DNA of 64,000 nucleotides, from positions 1-64,000 of the forward strand of contig CANQKD010000013.1 of NCBI GenBank assembly GCA_947624375.1, read 5' to 3'. Both the position numbers and the translations under genes were made by a program. The DNA is from an uncultured Clostridia bacterium. GTDB taxonomy: Bacteria; Bacillota; Clostridia; Oscillospirales; Ruminococcaceae. Below are positions 26,090-36,926 of the stretch, piece after piece. How positions within the stretch are numbered: position 1 is the first letter of the stretch; the number at the start of each line of letters is the position of its first letter. The notes beneath the pieces were generated by a model. The model saw only the letters and a program-made list of their open reading frames with translations, did no database searches and had not been told where the DNA came from.

Positions 26090-26988
26090 CCACAGTACGC
26101 AAAACTATTAAACCCTGTCAAGAAATTAAAAGTTTTCGATCGACCCTTTTTCAAAAGGGTCGTCATGGGTCATAGCGTATGCAAGCATACGCCGGGCGGA
26201 AAGCACATTGTCGCCTGCGGTCGCTTGCGCACGCTGCCGCAGTGGGCGAAAACCCCATACGGCAGGCGCTCCGCAAATGGGTGCAGCGGTCGTAAACGAC
26301 CGCGGGGGAAGAATTATTTCGCTTTTAGTTTTTTGGGCGAAATAATTCTTCAGGCGTTCCCAACGGGAACGCTGCGCCCATGCAAGAGAGGGCGTTCCCT
26401 AATGAGAAGCCATATCAAACTTTTCGCGTTCCATTCTGGAACGCCGTGTTAAGTGAAAAAATCTTATAAAACAAATCTATAGACTATACCCACTATTCTC
26501 CCCAAAAAGAGAGGTGCTGGCAGAATATTCTTCCAATCGTGCGAGGCTGCATTTATGATTTGAGTGAGTTGTTATGTCTTATGGAGCGTTGCACAGCTCC
26601 GCAGGGTATGCACAAGCGCAAACTTTTAAATAGCTATTGCACACGCAAGCGCGCGCAGGCAAAATGGTCGGGGCTTTTCAAAGGGGAGGCTCAGCTTTTA
26701 GAAGCAAGATAACTAGAGGCAAGAGGCAAGACGAGCGTTTGGAAAAATTCGCGCTAAACTGTAAAAAGAAATTTCTTGCCTCCTGCTTCTTGTAAATTGC
26801 AGGTATGGAAGACTGTCGCAAAGCCTTAAAAACCGTTTCTAACTTCTGACGTCTCACTTCTAACCTCTAGCAGCGGCGCGCACGTTGTGTTTCGGGGGCT
26901 TTGCCCGGCGGTCGCTTGCGAACGCTATACCCCCCACGCCCCTTTTGAAAAAGGGGCGATCGAAAACTTTTGGTTTCTTGACAGCAAC
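26090..26988. repeat. Mosaic hairpin element B
   Basis: About 900 bp without a gene. Modules in order: CGACCC/GGGTCG stem with TTTTTCAAAA (26141-26162); GCGTATGC/GCATACGC; GCGGTCG/CGACCGC; a long stem GAAGAATTATTTCGC/GCGAAATAATTCTTC (about 26309-26353); GCGTTCCC/GGGAACGC; a CTCTCTTGCAT-core stem; a GGCAAGA-heptad hairpin (26699-26791); a TTCTAAC-heptad run (26836-26872); and CGCCCC/GGGGCG (26937-26958). It abuts the 3' end of cheW, so its last hairpins may terminate the che operon. Confidence 0.75.
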
Positions 26989-27531
26989 TCACTTTTTCTT
27001 TTTAAGCCTATACTTTGCCGCGGCGTGAAAACTGCCCGAAGTCAGGGAATACATAAGCTTGGGGCTGAGCACATAGCACAGACTGCCGCCTGTGCGCTTG
27101 AACATTCCCTTTACATATCTTGTATACGCTTCGTCGTTTATTTTTTCGGCAGGGGTAACGGCATCAACAGGCGTTACTCTCATCTTTACTGCCTCATCTA
27201 CCAGAATGCCCACCTTTACGCCGTCTTCCTGCGTTACAACTATGCAGCTTCTGTCCATATCCTCTTTAGGCGGCATACCAAAACGGCGGCGCGCATCTAT
27301 AACAGGAAAAGTATCTTCATCTACTTTTGTAAACCCCAGCACATAGTCGGGAAACTCGGGCACAGAGTATATATCCCCTGCCTGGCACAGCCTTACGACG
27401 TTTTCAAACGGTATTGCAAAGTCTTTTCCGCCGACTTTCGTCATCAGCATATTTGTTGTTTCGACGGTCTCCTGCTGCTCTTCATCATCGTCAAAGTCCA
27501 TAAAGTTGTTTACTATTTCTATATTGCCCAT
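26989..27531 (-). CDS. cheW: CheW-like coupling protein 1
   Basis: A 180-residue CheW-domain protein (about residues 28-165) with an acidic N-terminal extension (DFDDDEEQQE) and a basic C-terminal tail ending in four Lys. Core pattern: FAIPFENVVRLCQ, VLGFTKVDEDTFPVIDARRRFG and CIVVTQEDGVKVGILVDEAVKM. It would bridge CheA and chemoreceptors. The gene starts 3 nt after cheB, with AAGGAG inside the cheB 3' end. Last gene of the operon. The extra tails distinguish it from the second CheW at 29422. Confidence 0.87.
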   Translation of the reverse strand: MGNIEIVNNFMDFDDDEEQQETVETTNMLMTKVGGKDFAIPFENVVRLCQAGDIYSVPEFPDYVLGFTKVDEDTFPVIDARRRFGMPPKEDMDRSCIVVTQEDGVKVGILVDEAVKMRVTPVDAVTPAEKINDEAYTRYVKGMFKRTGGSLCYVLSPKLMYSLTSGSFHAAAKYRLKKKK

Positions 27532-27534
27532 ATG

Positions 27535-28575
27535 TTACTCCTTTATCTTGCGCAGAAGCGTTTCGGCTATGCTGTCAAGCTGTACCTGTTTGCAAGCCGC
27601 GCCTTTTTCAAGCGCCACCCTCGGCATACCGTACACAACGCAGCTTTCCTCGTCCTGCACGACTGTATATCCGCCTGCATCTTTTATCATTTTAAGGCCG
27701 TTAGCGCCGTCGCTGCCCATACCGGTAAGCAGCACCGCGAGGGCATCTTTCTTGCCGCACGCCGCAACGCTTTCAAACATAACGTCTACCGAAGGACAGT
27801 GACCCGAAACCTTTTTGCCTGCCAGCGATGTTATAAAATACCCGTTCTCATCTTTAAACACTTTCAGATGCCTTTTGCCTGCCGCTATTGTAACGCTGCC
27901 GTTGTGCAGGTACTCGCCGTGCTTAGCTTCCATAATATCAAGCTCGGGGAACTGCTGGCGAAGTCTTTGTGCGTATATAGCGGTAAAGTTTTCGGGCATA
28001 TGCACTACCACCACCACGGGAGGCGTATCGGCGTTAAAGCCGCAAAGAATCCTAGGCACTGCTTCAGTCGCGCCCGTAGAGCCGCCAATGGCGATTATCC
28101 TGCTGTCTTTTGCCGTTTTAAGAGGATTTCTGTGCATAACGTTATACACAACGTTGCCTGCTCTTACTGTAGTCGCGGCGTTTGCAGATTTTATCCGCAC
28201 AATAAGCTCCGATGCAAATGCGTTGAGCTCATCGCTGCTGGTGATATGCGGTTTACATACATAGTCTACCGCGCCTGCTTCAAGCGCTGCAAAGGCATTC
28301 AGCGGCGTGGAAGAACATATCACCACAGGCAGAGGAAACTGCGGTATAAGCTGTTCCAGAAAGCGTATGCCGTTCATTTTGGGCATTTCAATATCCAGTA
28401 CCATAACGTCCGGCTTATATTCAATTATCTTGTCTCGCGCTTCGTAAGGGTCGCCTGCCGTGGCGATAACTTCTATTCTGTCGTCGTGGCTTATAAGCTT
28501 TGCAGCCACTTCGCGGAACAGCTGTGAATCGTCCACCAGCAGCACTCTTATCTTGCTGCTCTTGCTGCCGTTCAT
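27535..28575 (-). CDS. cheB: Chemotaxis methylesterase/deamidase CheB
   Basis: A 346-residue two-domain response regulator. The receiver domain (~9-125) has VDDSQ, the phospho-acceptor Asp in VLDIEMPKMNG and Lys in CKPH. The C-terminal esterase has the catalytic Ser in IGGSTGATEA, His in HMPENFT and Asp in GMGSDGANG. It removes methyl groups from receptor glutamates, opposing CheR. AAGGAG sits 6 nt before the ATG at 28575; an in-frame ATG at 28638 lies in cheR and has no ribosome site. Confidence 0.94.
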   Translation of the reverse strand: MNGSKSSKIRVLLVDDSQLFREVAAKLISHDDRIEVIATAGDPYEARDKIIEYKPDVMVLDIEMPKMNGIRFLEQLIPQFPLPVVICSSTPLNAFAALEAGAVDYVCKPHITSSDELNAFASELIVRIKSANAATTVRAGNVVYNVMHRNPLKTAKDSRIIAIGGSTGATEAVPRILCGFNADTPPVVVVVHMPENFTAIYAQRLRQQFPELDIMEAKHGEYLHNGSVTIAAGKRHLKVFKDENGYFITSLAGKKVSGHCPSVDVMFESVAACGKKDALAVLLTGMGSDGANGLKMIKDAGGYTVVQDEESCVVYGMPRVALEKGAACKQVQLDSIAETLLRKIKE

Positions 28576-28600
28576 GATATTCTCCTTGTGTGTTTCAAGA

Positions 28601-29401
28601 TCACGGTTTTCTGTAGATGGCAGGGCGCACCCTGTCAAAGTTCTTGTTGTTTATAAATTCTGTATGACCTATATACAAAAATGCATCATGGTTCATGTTT
28701 TCATAAAATCTCTGGCAGAGCCTTTCTGTTGTGGGTTCGTCAAAGTATATCATAACGTTGCGGCAGAGTATCAGATCAAATGTCTTTTTGAATGCTATAG
28801 GCTCCATAAGATTATGATACCTGAAAACAACTTCCTGCCTTATTCTCGGAACTACCTGATACGAGCCGTCTTTCAGCCTTGTGAAATACTTATCCTGCCA
28901 CGCCTTGGGCAATTCTTTTACCGACTCTGCGGTGAACACGCCGCGTTTTGCTATATCCAGAGCGTTGAGCGATATATCGGTCGCCAGTATCTTGCAGTCC
29001 CACGCGGATTTGCGGAAACCGAAGTAGTCATCTATAAACATAGCTACGTTGTAAGGCTCGTTGCCGTATGAGCAGCCTGCGCTCCATATACACAGCTGTC
29101 TTGTGTTATTCTCCCTCTCCATTTTGGGAAGAAAGTATTTCACCAGATGATCGAAATGATCCGACTCTCGGTTGAAATATGTATGGTTGGTGGTCAGCTT
29201 GTTTATAATGTTGGCTATCTCCATTCCCGATTTGTCTGCGAACGCGGCATCGAGAAAGTCGCCGAAGCTTTTATAGCCGTTCTGCTCAACATAATATGCC
29301 AGCCTGTATTCCACCAGCTGCTGTTTGTTTATTAGGTCTATGCCGTATTTTGACTTGATAAATGTCGTAAGTCTCAAAAAATCCTGAGAACTTATTTCCA
29401 T
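28601..29401 (-). CDS. cheR: Chemoreceptor methyltransferase CheR
   Basis: A 266-residue protein with the helical N-terminal CheR domain and the SAM-binding methyltransferase domain: TTNHTYFNRESDHF, WSAGCSYGNEPYNVAM, ILATDISLNALDIAKRG, FDLILCRNVMIYF and LYIGHTEF. The SAM loop normally reads GEEPY; here it is GNEPY. The remaining conserved residues are present, so activity is plausible. AAGGAGAG precedes the ATG. Confidence 0.93.
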   Translation of the reverse strand: MEISSQDFLRLTTFIKSKYGIDLINKQQLVEYRLAYYVEQNGYKSFGDFLDAAFADKSGMEIANIINKLTTNHTYFNRESDHFDHLVKYFLPKMERENNTRQLCIWSAGCSYGNEPYNVAMFIDDYFGFRKSAWDCKILATDISLNALDIAKRGVFTAESVKELPKAWQDKYFTRLKDGSYQVVPRIRQEVVFRYHNLMEPIAFKKTFDLILCRNVMIYFDEPTTERLCQRFYENMNHDAFLYIGHTEFINNKNFDRVRPAIYRKP

Positions 29402-29421
29402 ACCGCTTCTCTCCTTGCCTG

Positions 29422-29847
29422 TCAGTCTTCTGCAATTTCTTCGGGTCTTATCAGTTTGAAAAGCCCCTCGCTTGTGTTAACCACCGCGCTTACAAAGCCT
29501 TTTTTGCCGGGCGTGCCGCTTATACTGCTGCTTGAAACATCTATAACGTCGCCCACGCTTTGAACTATAAGCCCCAGCGAACTGCCCTTTATCTCGTATA
29601 CTATTATGCAGCTGTGCCTGTCGTACTCATCGCACTCGCCGTAAAACCTCATCGCCGTATCTATAACGGGTATAGCCTTGCCGCGCAGATTTATCAGCCC
29701 TTTTATATAGTCGGGCAGCATAGGCACAAAGGTTATCTCGGGTATCTCTATAATATTCGTAACAATCGATATGTCTATAGCATACCCTTCATCGCCGCAG
29801 CTGAAAGTAAGCAGGCGTATATTCTCATTTTCAGTGGTATTTTGCAC
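29422..29847 (-). CDS. cheW: CheW-like coupling protein 2
   Basis: A 141-residue single-domain CheW, the usual length: LTFSCGDEGYAIDISIVTNI, GLINLRGKAIPVIDTAMRF, CIIVYEIKGSSLGLIVQSVG. The start is GTG at 29847 with AAAGGGGG 8 nt upstream; the next in-frame ATG would delete part of the fold. Immediately downstream of cheA (16 bp), so it probably couples this CheA to receptors encoded elsewhere. Confidence 0.9.
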   Translation of the reverse strand: MQNTTENENIRLLTFSCGDEGYAIDISIVTNIIEIPEITFVPMLPDYIKGLINLRGKAIPVIDTAMRFYGECDEYDRHSCIIVYEIKGSSLGLIVQSVGDVIDVSSSSISGTPGKKGFVSAVVNTSEGLFKLIRPEEIAED

Positions 29848-29863
29848 CGCTGTCGCCCCCTTT

Positions 29864-31888
29864 CTATTTACCGAAAACTTTGTTTATAATGCAGCCGACG
29901 TCCGCTATCAGCGTCATACTGCCATCTGCAAGTATCGAGCAGCCCGAGAGCCCGTTCTCATTAAGGTTATACTGACCCAGTACAGGCGAAAACGGCTTGG
30001 TTACTATCTGCTGCTCACCTATCAGCGAATCTGCAAACAGGCACACTCGCTTGTGCTCTTCCTCGCAGAATATCATTATGCCCTCATCAAGGCTGGTAAC
30101 GCCGCTCTCAACGCCGAAATACTGCGGCAGGCTTATAACAGGGTAGCACTTGCCGCGTATCATAATAAGCTGCGTGCCGTCCGTATCGTAAACAACATTT
30201 TGCATATCCGCCTTGAATATCTCTTTTACCGAAGATATCGGCACCGAGAGATCCATACAGCCCACCGCCACCTGCATAACGTCGTTTATTGAAAGCGAGA
30301 GCGGTATTTTTATAATGAACTTGCTGCCCACGCCCAGCTCAGACTCAACGATAAGCTTGCCGCCTATCTTTTCAAGATTCCGGTTCACAACGTCCATTCC
30401 CACGCCCCTGCCGGAATAGTTGGTGACCTTCTCGTTGGTCGAAAAGCCTGCTTTCATTATAAGCCCCAGAGCCTCCTGCTTGGTGTACTCCGATTCGGGC
30501 TTTTTAAGTATGCCTTGCTTTTTGGCTTTTGCAAGTATGGCGTTGTGATCCATTCCTGCGCCGTTGTCTTCAACTGTAATAATAACCTCGCTCGAGTTGC
30601 TCTCGGCAGAAAGGGTAACAGTAGGTTTTTCGGTCTTGCCCTTTTGTTTGCGCACTTCGGGTTCTTCAATGCCGTGGTCTACAGCGTTCCTTACAAGGTG
30701 CATCAAGGGGTCGTTGAGTATATCCACCACAGACTTGTCAACTTCCGTTTCCTGCCCTACAAACACCAGCTCAACACCCTTGCCGAGGTTCTCGTTCATA
30801 TCGCGCACTACCCTGTTCATCTTGCTGAACGCATTCGCAACGGGTACCATTCTTATAGACATAACTACGTCTTGCAGCTCGTCAGTCAGCTTTTTCAGAT
30901 TTCTAGCCGAAGTGCTGAAACGATCGAGCGATGCCATAAAGGGCTTCAGGTCGGGGCTTGAAATTACCGCAGATTCTGTTATAACTATCTCGCCCACCAG
31001 ATCAAGCAGCGTATCAAGCTTTGCAAGGCTTACAGACATCATGCCGCCGCCCCTCTCAGGCGAGGACTTTTTCTTTTCCGCCGCTCCCTGCTCTGTCTTT
31101 GCCGCCTGAGGGGCAGGCTGCTCGGGCTGGGGCGCAGGCTTGGGGGCTGCTTTGGGCTTTTCCACCCACTCTACGAAGTCAACATCTATAGCTTTTTTCG
31201 CGGTATTTACTACAGCGTCTTTGTCATCTGTTATAAGTTTAAGATACAGACCGTTTGCTGTAATAATGTCGTTTGCGTTGTCCGCGTTTATGTCAAGGGG
31301 TATAGTCTTTGTTACCTCGCACACCCTGCCCAGCGAGCGCATAAGCAGCATTGCCCTTACCGCAGGCATGGCGCAGGTCTCGGCATACTTGACTTTCAGC
31401 GTGAGTATGTCCTCCCCCTCGTCGTCGGTAAATATATCCTCCTGCGGCAGAGTGCTTTTTATCTGCTGTCCGTCGGCTGATTTCATAACATCGGCATAGG
31501 CGCGGATCTTGGCTATCTGCTGGGTAAAATCGGTAAGCTCGGCTGATTCGTCGCCCAGAATATCTATCTCGCTCTTCATGCTGTCGGAAGCCTGAAAAAC
31601 AAGGTCGAACAGTATCTTCTTGTCGTAAGCAATATCGGGCTTATCTCTTATTATAGAGAACAGATCCTCGGCTGCGTGCGCCAGTTTTTGCAGGTTCGTA
31701 AGGCCCATCATCGATGACGAGCCCTTTACCGTGTGCATTATCCTGAATATCTCGGCAACATCGTCAGGGGCAATGGTATCCTCTTTTTCGGTGCGCATAA
31801 GTATGTCGTCCAGCTGCTCCAAAAGCTGCTGTTCTTCGTATATATACACATCGAGCATCTGCTCTAAGCTTTCATCAAATTTCGGCAA
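29864..31888 (-). CDS. cheA: Chemotaxis histidine kinase CheA
   Basis: A 674-residue kinase with all five regions: P1 phosphotransfer (MHTVKGSSSMMG, His ~48), a P2-like domain (~145-240), a Pro/Ala-rich linker, P3 dimerisation (AKLDTLLDLVGEIVITESAV), P4 ATPase (HLVRNAVDHGIE, VEDNGAGMD, GRGVGMDVV) and P5 CheW-like regulatory domain. The start is TTG at 31888 with GAGGTG 7 nt upstream. It leads the operon cheA-cheW-cheR-cheB-cheW. No CheY, CheC/CheD, receptor or flagellar gene lies nearby, so output may be to a CheY encoded elsewhere, possibly controlling pili. Confidence 0.94.
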   Translation of the reverse strand: MPKFDESLEQMLDVYIYEEQQLLEQLDDILMRTEKEDTIAPDDVAEIFRIMHTVKGSSSMMGLTNLQKLAHAAEDLFSIIRDKPDIAYDKKILFDLVFQASDSMKSEIDILGDESAELTDFTQQIAKIRAYADVMKSADGQQIKSTLPQEDIFTDDEGEDILTLKVKYAETCAMPAVRAMLLMRSLGRVCEVTKTIPLDINADNANDIITANGLYLKLITDDKDAVVNTAKKAIDVDFVEWVEKPKAAPKPAPQPEQPAPQAAKTEQGAAEKKKSSPERGGGMMSVSLAKLDTLLDLVGEIVITESAVISSPDLKPFMASLDRFSTSARNLKKLTDELQDVVMSIRMVPVANAFSKMNRVVRDMNENLGKGVELVFVGQETEVDKSVVDILNDPLMHLVRNAVDHGIEEPEVRKQKGKTEKPTVTLSAESNSSEVIITVEDNGAGMDHNAILAKAKKQGILKKPESEYTKQEALGLIMKAGFSTNEKVTNYSGRGVGMDVVNRNLEKIGGKLIVESELGVGSKFIIKIPLSLSINDVMQVAVGCMDLSVPISSVKEIFKADMQNVVYDTDGTQLIMIRGKCYPVISLPQYFGVESGVTSLDEGIMIFCEEEHKRVCLFADSLIGEQQIVTKPFSPVLGQYNLNENGLSGCSILADGSMTLIADVGCIINKVFGK

Positions 31889-31942
31889 GATATATCACCT
31901 CTCGCAAAAAATTTCATACATATTATAGCTTTCTTTATATAC

Positions 31943-32497
31943 AAAGTGTTGATAAGATAAATCAGCATTGCGCTATTAGAGGTTAGAGGTGAGAAGTTAG
32001 ATGTTAGAAAAGTCTTTTTCTACCTTCGCGTAAAATTTCCATTCCTGCGGTTTAGGTAGAGGCAAGAGGCAAGAAATTTGGACTTGACTGTACTGCGAGT
32101 TTTCCGCAGTACGTTTTAAGTCTAATTTCCGCACTACTGACCTCCGTTTCCTTACAAACAAAACCTATGCGTATTTCGCTATCTCGCCACCATCTCAAAG
32201 GCACGAAGTTCCGAGCGAAGAGGTCGCGACATTCCACCAAGGCGCAGCGCGTGGTCGTAGGTGTGGGTAAGGAATGAGGAGCTCGAGGGGAAAACCTTAG
32301 GGTAGGGAGTGGAGCGCGCGCCCTGCCTTGCAGATACACTCCCTATATCCCTATGGTTTTCCCCTCGATTAGAGTTGCGCGAAAGTATTAGCACATTCAA
32401 AGTGAGAAGAAAACCAAAGTACAGTTGGACGTTGCACAGCTCCGCAGGCTTGCGCGTAAGCGCTAAATCAGATTTATCTTAAAAAAATAAACACCTG
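31943..32497. repeat. Mosaic hairpin element C
   Basis: Lies between the divergent cheA and carboxypeptidase genes. The left edge GTGTTGATAAGATAAATCAG (31947-31966) is repeated inverted at 32461-32495, and the right end also carries GCGCGTAAGCGC (32453-32464). Inside are a TTAGANG-heptad run (31975-32010), GGCAAGA heptads (32055-32076), and ~300 bp not shared with the other elements. A TATAAT-like box for cheA (31922-31927) touches the left edge. I see no supported gene inside. Confidence 0.7.
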
Positions 32498-32663
32498 ATA
32501 TAATTATAACAAAAAACACAGCGTTTTTCTATTAGCATTTTACATTATTTATTTCGCCGCAGATGGTCATTGTGCACAATAATTAAGTAAATGTTAAGAT
32601 ATTCATCACATAATTCTTAATATAAGTATGCTAAAATATATTTGAAAAGTCTGAAAGGAATGT

Positions 32664-33623
32664 ATGTATGACATGAAAAAACTCAAGAAAATAATACTCC
32701 CCGCGCTTGGTGTGCTGTTGGCTGCGGCGCTGATCGCGCTGTCGGCTGTGCTTGCGGTAAAGATATATAACGACCACATGCGCGCAAAAGAATTTGAAGC
32801 TCTGCCTGCTGCGGTACTTCACGGCTATGATGCCCCTGCGGTAGACTACGGCGCAGAAGCTTTGCAGTATTTTGTATATGACCTGACCGATGATGAATAC
32901 GTAAGCATATGCGGCAGGCAAAAGGTGATATACCCTGCAAGCACCACAAAGCTGCTCACGGCGCTTGTTGCGCTTGAATACCTTGCCCCCGATGAGGTGG
33001 TAACGGCAGGCGATGAAGCCGACTTTATAGAATACGGCTCCTCTATAGCATACATACAGAAGGATATGAAGCTTTCTGTAGAGATGCTTATAGAGGGTAT
33101 GCTGCTGCCCTCGGGCAATGATGCGGCGTATGTTCTGGCGGCTGCGGCTGGCAGAAACATAGCAGGCAGCGATAAAATCGACAGCACGCAGGCGGTCAGT
33201 TTTTTCGTTGACGAGATGAATGCGTTCGCAAAGAAAAACGGCTTGTGCGGCTCTAATTTCGTAACGCCCGACGGCTACTGCGGCAGCGAACACTACTCAA
33301 CGCTGGAAGACATGATGCTCATATCAAAAATGGCAAGCGAAAATGAGATCATACGCAAATATGCGGCTATGGAAAGCGACTATGTTACCTACGCAAGCGG
33401 AGAGACCAACACTTGGAAAAACACTAATGAATGTCTTGATACATCTTCAAAGTATTACAACGAGCATATCACGGGGCTGAAAACAGGTTCGCTGGATGAA
33501 TACAACAACTTTATAGCGATATATGAAAGCGGCGGCAAAGAGTATCTGATAGGCGTGTTCGGTCTTGAAGACAAGGAGCAGAGATTTGCCGATGTTAATA
33601 CAATTTCTGCCAAATTGCAATAA
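32664..33623 (+). CDS. D-alanyl-D-alanine carboxypeptidase (S11 type)
   Basis: A 319-residue penicillin-binding protein of low molecular weight: N-terminal membrane anchor (LPALGVLLAAALIALSAVLA), then the active-site triad Ser-x-x-Lys in PASTTKLL, Ser-x-Asn in PSGNDAA and Lys-Thr-Gly in ITGLKTGS. It trims the terminal D-Ala of peptidoglycan pentapeptides outside the membrane. There is no long C-terminal beta domain as in DacA/PBP5. Two ATGs (32664, 32673) share an AAAGGA site; I use the first. Monocistronic. Confidence 0.88.
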   Translation: MYDMKKLKKIILPALGVLLAAALIALSAVLAVKIYNDHMRAKEFEALPAAVLHGYDAPAVDYGAEALQYFVYDLTDDEYVSICGRQKVIYPASTTKLLTALVALEYLAPDEVVTAGDEADFIEYGSSIAYIQKDMKLSVEMLIEGMLLPSGNDAAYVLAAAAGRNIAGSDKIDSTQAVSFFVDEMNAFAKKNGLCGSNFVTPDGYCGSEHYSTLEDMMLISKMASENEIIRKYAAMESDYVTYASGETNTWKNTNECLDTSSKYYNEHITGLKTGSLDEYNNFIAIYESGGKEYLIGVFGLEDKEQRFADVNTISAKLQ

Positions 33624-33737
33624 TATAGGCTTATTCTTTATTAGTTTAAACAGATAGGGTGATAAACGGGAAAAAGTTCTTGTACAATATGCTTGACGGG
33701 CGTTGAAAAATTGTTTTTTTCTTATTGAAAAAGGATA

Positions 33738-33766
33738 TTGACTTTTGCTCTGAAATAGTGTAAACT
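33738..33766 (+). promoter_or_regulatory. guaB promoter
   Basis: TTGACT (33738-33743), 17 bp, TAAACT (33761-33766). Confidence 0.55.
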
Positions 33767-33805
33767 CAATTAAATAACAAAAATATTTCGGATAAAGCAA
33801 AGTGA

Positions 33806-35302
<1,497 letters not shown>

Positions 35303-35316
35303 ACAAAGGCATACTA

Positions 35317-35351
35317 AAAGAGCAGTGGGAATTTACGCTGCTCTTGTTTTT
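35317..35351 (+). terminator. Terminator after guaB
   Basis: AAGAGCAG pairs with CTGCTCTT, followed by GTTTTT. Confidence 0.75.
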
Positions 35352-35361
35352 ATATTTATGA

Positions 35362-36100
35362 AAAAGTGTTTATAAATTGCGCTTACGTGCGGCGCATGGA
35401 GCGCACACATTGACCGCCTGCGAGCAGTCGGTCAAGTGCAGAAAAAATCCCTCGCCGCCATAAACGGTTGGCGGCGCATACCTTGCGGTATGACGGGCTT
35501 TTTTCATTCACCGCCCCACAGTATTTTTGTTATCTTTTCATTTTGAGTGTGTCAATACGTTCGCACATTTTGCTTGTTATGAATTTTTAACATTGTATGG
35601 CGTTCCAGAATGGAACGCGGCAAAATGGCTAGGTCTTATCAAAGGGGAGGCTCAGCTATTAGAAGCAAGATAACGAGAAGCAAGAGGTAAGACAAGCGTT
35701 TAGAAAAGTTTGCGCAAAGCTACAAAAAGCAATTTCTTGCTTCTTGCCCTATTAAAAGTTAGAGATTAGATGTTAGAAGTTAGAAATATTTTTCTCCACA
35801 TAGCATTAAATCACCATGCCTGCGGTCTACCAAGAAGCAAGAGGCAAGATGTGCATTTTGAAAAATTCGCACATAGCTATAAAAAGTATTTTCTTGCTTC
35901 TTGCCTCTATCTAAACCGCAGTAAAAACGGCTTTGCTCAAATGCAGCAAAACCGTTTCTAACATCTAACTTCTAACCTCTAGCCTCTAGCAGCGCACGCT
36001 GTGTCTTTGTGGGGCGCTGCCCCACACCCCGCAAGCCTTTTGAAAAAGGCTTGACCGAAAACTTTTAGTTTCTTGACAAGAATTTAAAATACGCGGCGCA
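35362..36100. repeat. Mosaic hairpin element D
   Basis: Fills the gap between convergent guaB and the YiiX-like gene. It starts AAGTGTTTATAAATTGCGCT and has a CGCCGCC/GGCGGCG stem with GCATACC/GGTATG, then GGGCTTTTTTC (35440-35510; the same block appears inverted in element E near 52805-52885). Next come two GCAAGA-heptad hairpins (35660-35749 and 35831-35908), two TTAGAAG-type heptad runs (35758-35785, 35955-35991), the CTTTTGAAAAAG stem (36032-36053) and AACTTTTAGTTTCTTGACAAG. The right edge has no recognisable inverted end. Confidence 0.75.
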
Positions 36101-36145
36101 AGCCACACCTTCACTATTTACTCTTTCACTATTCACTATTTCCCT

Positions 36146-36733
36146 TTACGCCTTAACGCTCGTCTTCTTGCCCTTTTCGCCCTTTGCTGCCTTGACCTTA
36201 AACGCAGGCAGGCTCTTCATATCTCCCTTGTAGACAAGCTGCGCGTTTTCAAGATACCGAAAATCATCGGGTCTTACAAAATCAGAGTCTTTATTGAACT
36301 TTGCTATGCCGCACTGCGTAAGAACGTATGCCACAAATTCAGAGCACACAAAGTGGTTCTTCCTGCGTATCACAAGCCCGAAAGCCAGCCCCAGCAGACC
36401 TATAACGTTATAAGAATACAGCTTGCTGTTCTGCTTGAACTCGTCTATAAGCTCCTCGTACTTTGCATACTGCTCCTCGGTGCAGCTAAACGCATACACC
36501 TCGCACGGCACTGCGGAGAACATATCGAACACGCCGACGTTGCGCTCCTCTACAAATCCGGCAGGCAGCACGAACTTTTTGTACTTTCTGCAAAAGCTGT
36601 AGACCTCCTGCAACTCGCGGTCACTGGAGAGCGAAACGTGGTTATAGGGGGCTTTTGTGAACTGCTTTATTATCCGCGCAGGCACGGTGCGCGTCTGCGA
36701 AAGTATTACATATATGTATTTGCCTGTTTCCAT
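36146..36733 (-). CDS. YiiX/YebB-like permuted papain-fold protein
   Basis: A 195-residue cytoplasmic-looking protein. It has a His in PYNHVSLS and a Cys in HFVCSEFVAYVL, the order (His before Cys) expected for the permuted NlpC/P60 group that includes YiiX/YaeF/YebB enzymes, which cleave amide or ester bonds of lipids or peptidoglycan. Substrate unknown. The ATG at 36733 begins METGKYIYVILSQT. Only a weak GGAAA ribosome site is present, and the sequence just upstream is a 15 bp tandem duplication (36741-36770). Longer in-frame starts would include that repeat and look unlikely. Confidence 0.68.
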   Translation of the reverse strand: METGKYIYVILSQTRTVPARIIKQFTKAPYNHVSLSSDRELQEVYSFCRKYKKFVLPAGFVEERNVGVFDMFSAVPCEVYAFSCTEEQYAKYEELIDEFKQNSKLYSYNVIGLLGLAFGLVIRRKNHFVCSEFVAYVLTQCGIAKFNKDSDFVRPDDFRYLENAQLVYKGDMKSLPAFKVKAAKGEKGKKTSVKA

Positions 36734-36740
36734 AAGTGTG

Positions 36741-36770
36741 ATTTCCGTTCTTAAGATTTCCGTTCTTAAA
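36741..36770. repeat. 15 bp tandem duplication
   Basis: ATTTCCGTTCTTAAG followed directly by ATTTCCGTTCTTAAA, 7 bp upstream of the YiiX-like start codon. Confidence 0.85.
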
Positions 36771-36926
36771 GTTATTAAGCTATGCAAGATAAAGCCGCGC
36801 CCCCATAAAAAGGAGCGCTTTACTGCTTTATTCAATTATACACTATAAGCTGCAATTTGTATATACTCTGTAACGCTTTCTTAATAAAATACAGCGCTTT
36901 TCACAAAATTACAGTTAAATTTTTAA

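Noticed and set aside
26033-26452. Short frames inside mosaic elements (also near 24012-24263, 32052-32400, 52685-52945, 57087-57358)
   Set aside because: They are made of palindromic repeat modules, lack ribosome sites, and the same DNA is read in either orientation in different copies.
26887-28527. Long open frame on the plus strand (546 codons)
   Set aside because: It lies antisense to cheW and cheB, which have clear domains and ribosome sites; its translation is Cys/His/Tyr-rich with no known pattern. It is a codon-bias shadow.
35660-35991. CRISPR array
   Set aside because: The repeats are 7 bp, contiguous and degenerate, without unique spacers of constant length and without cas genes.
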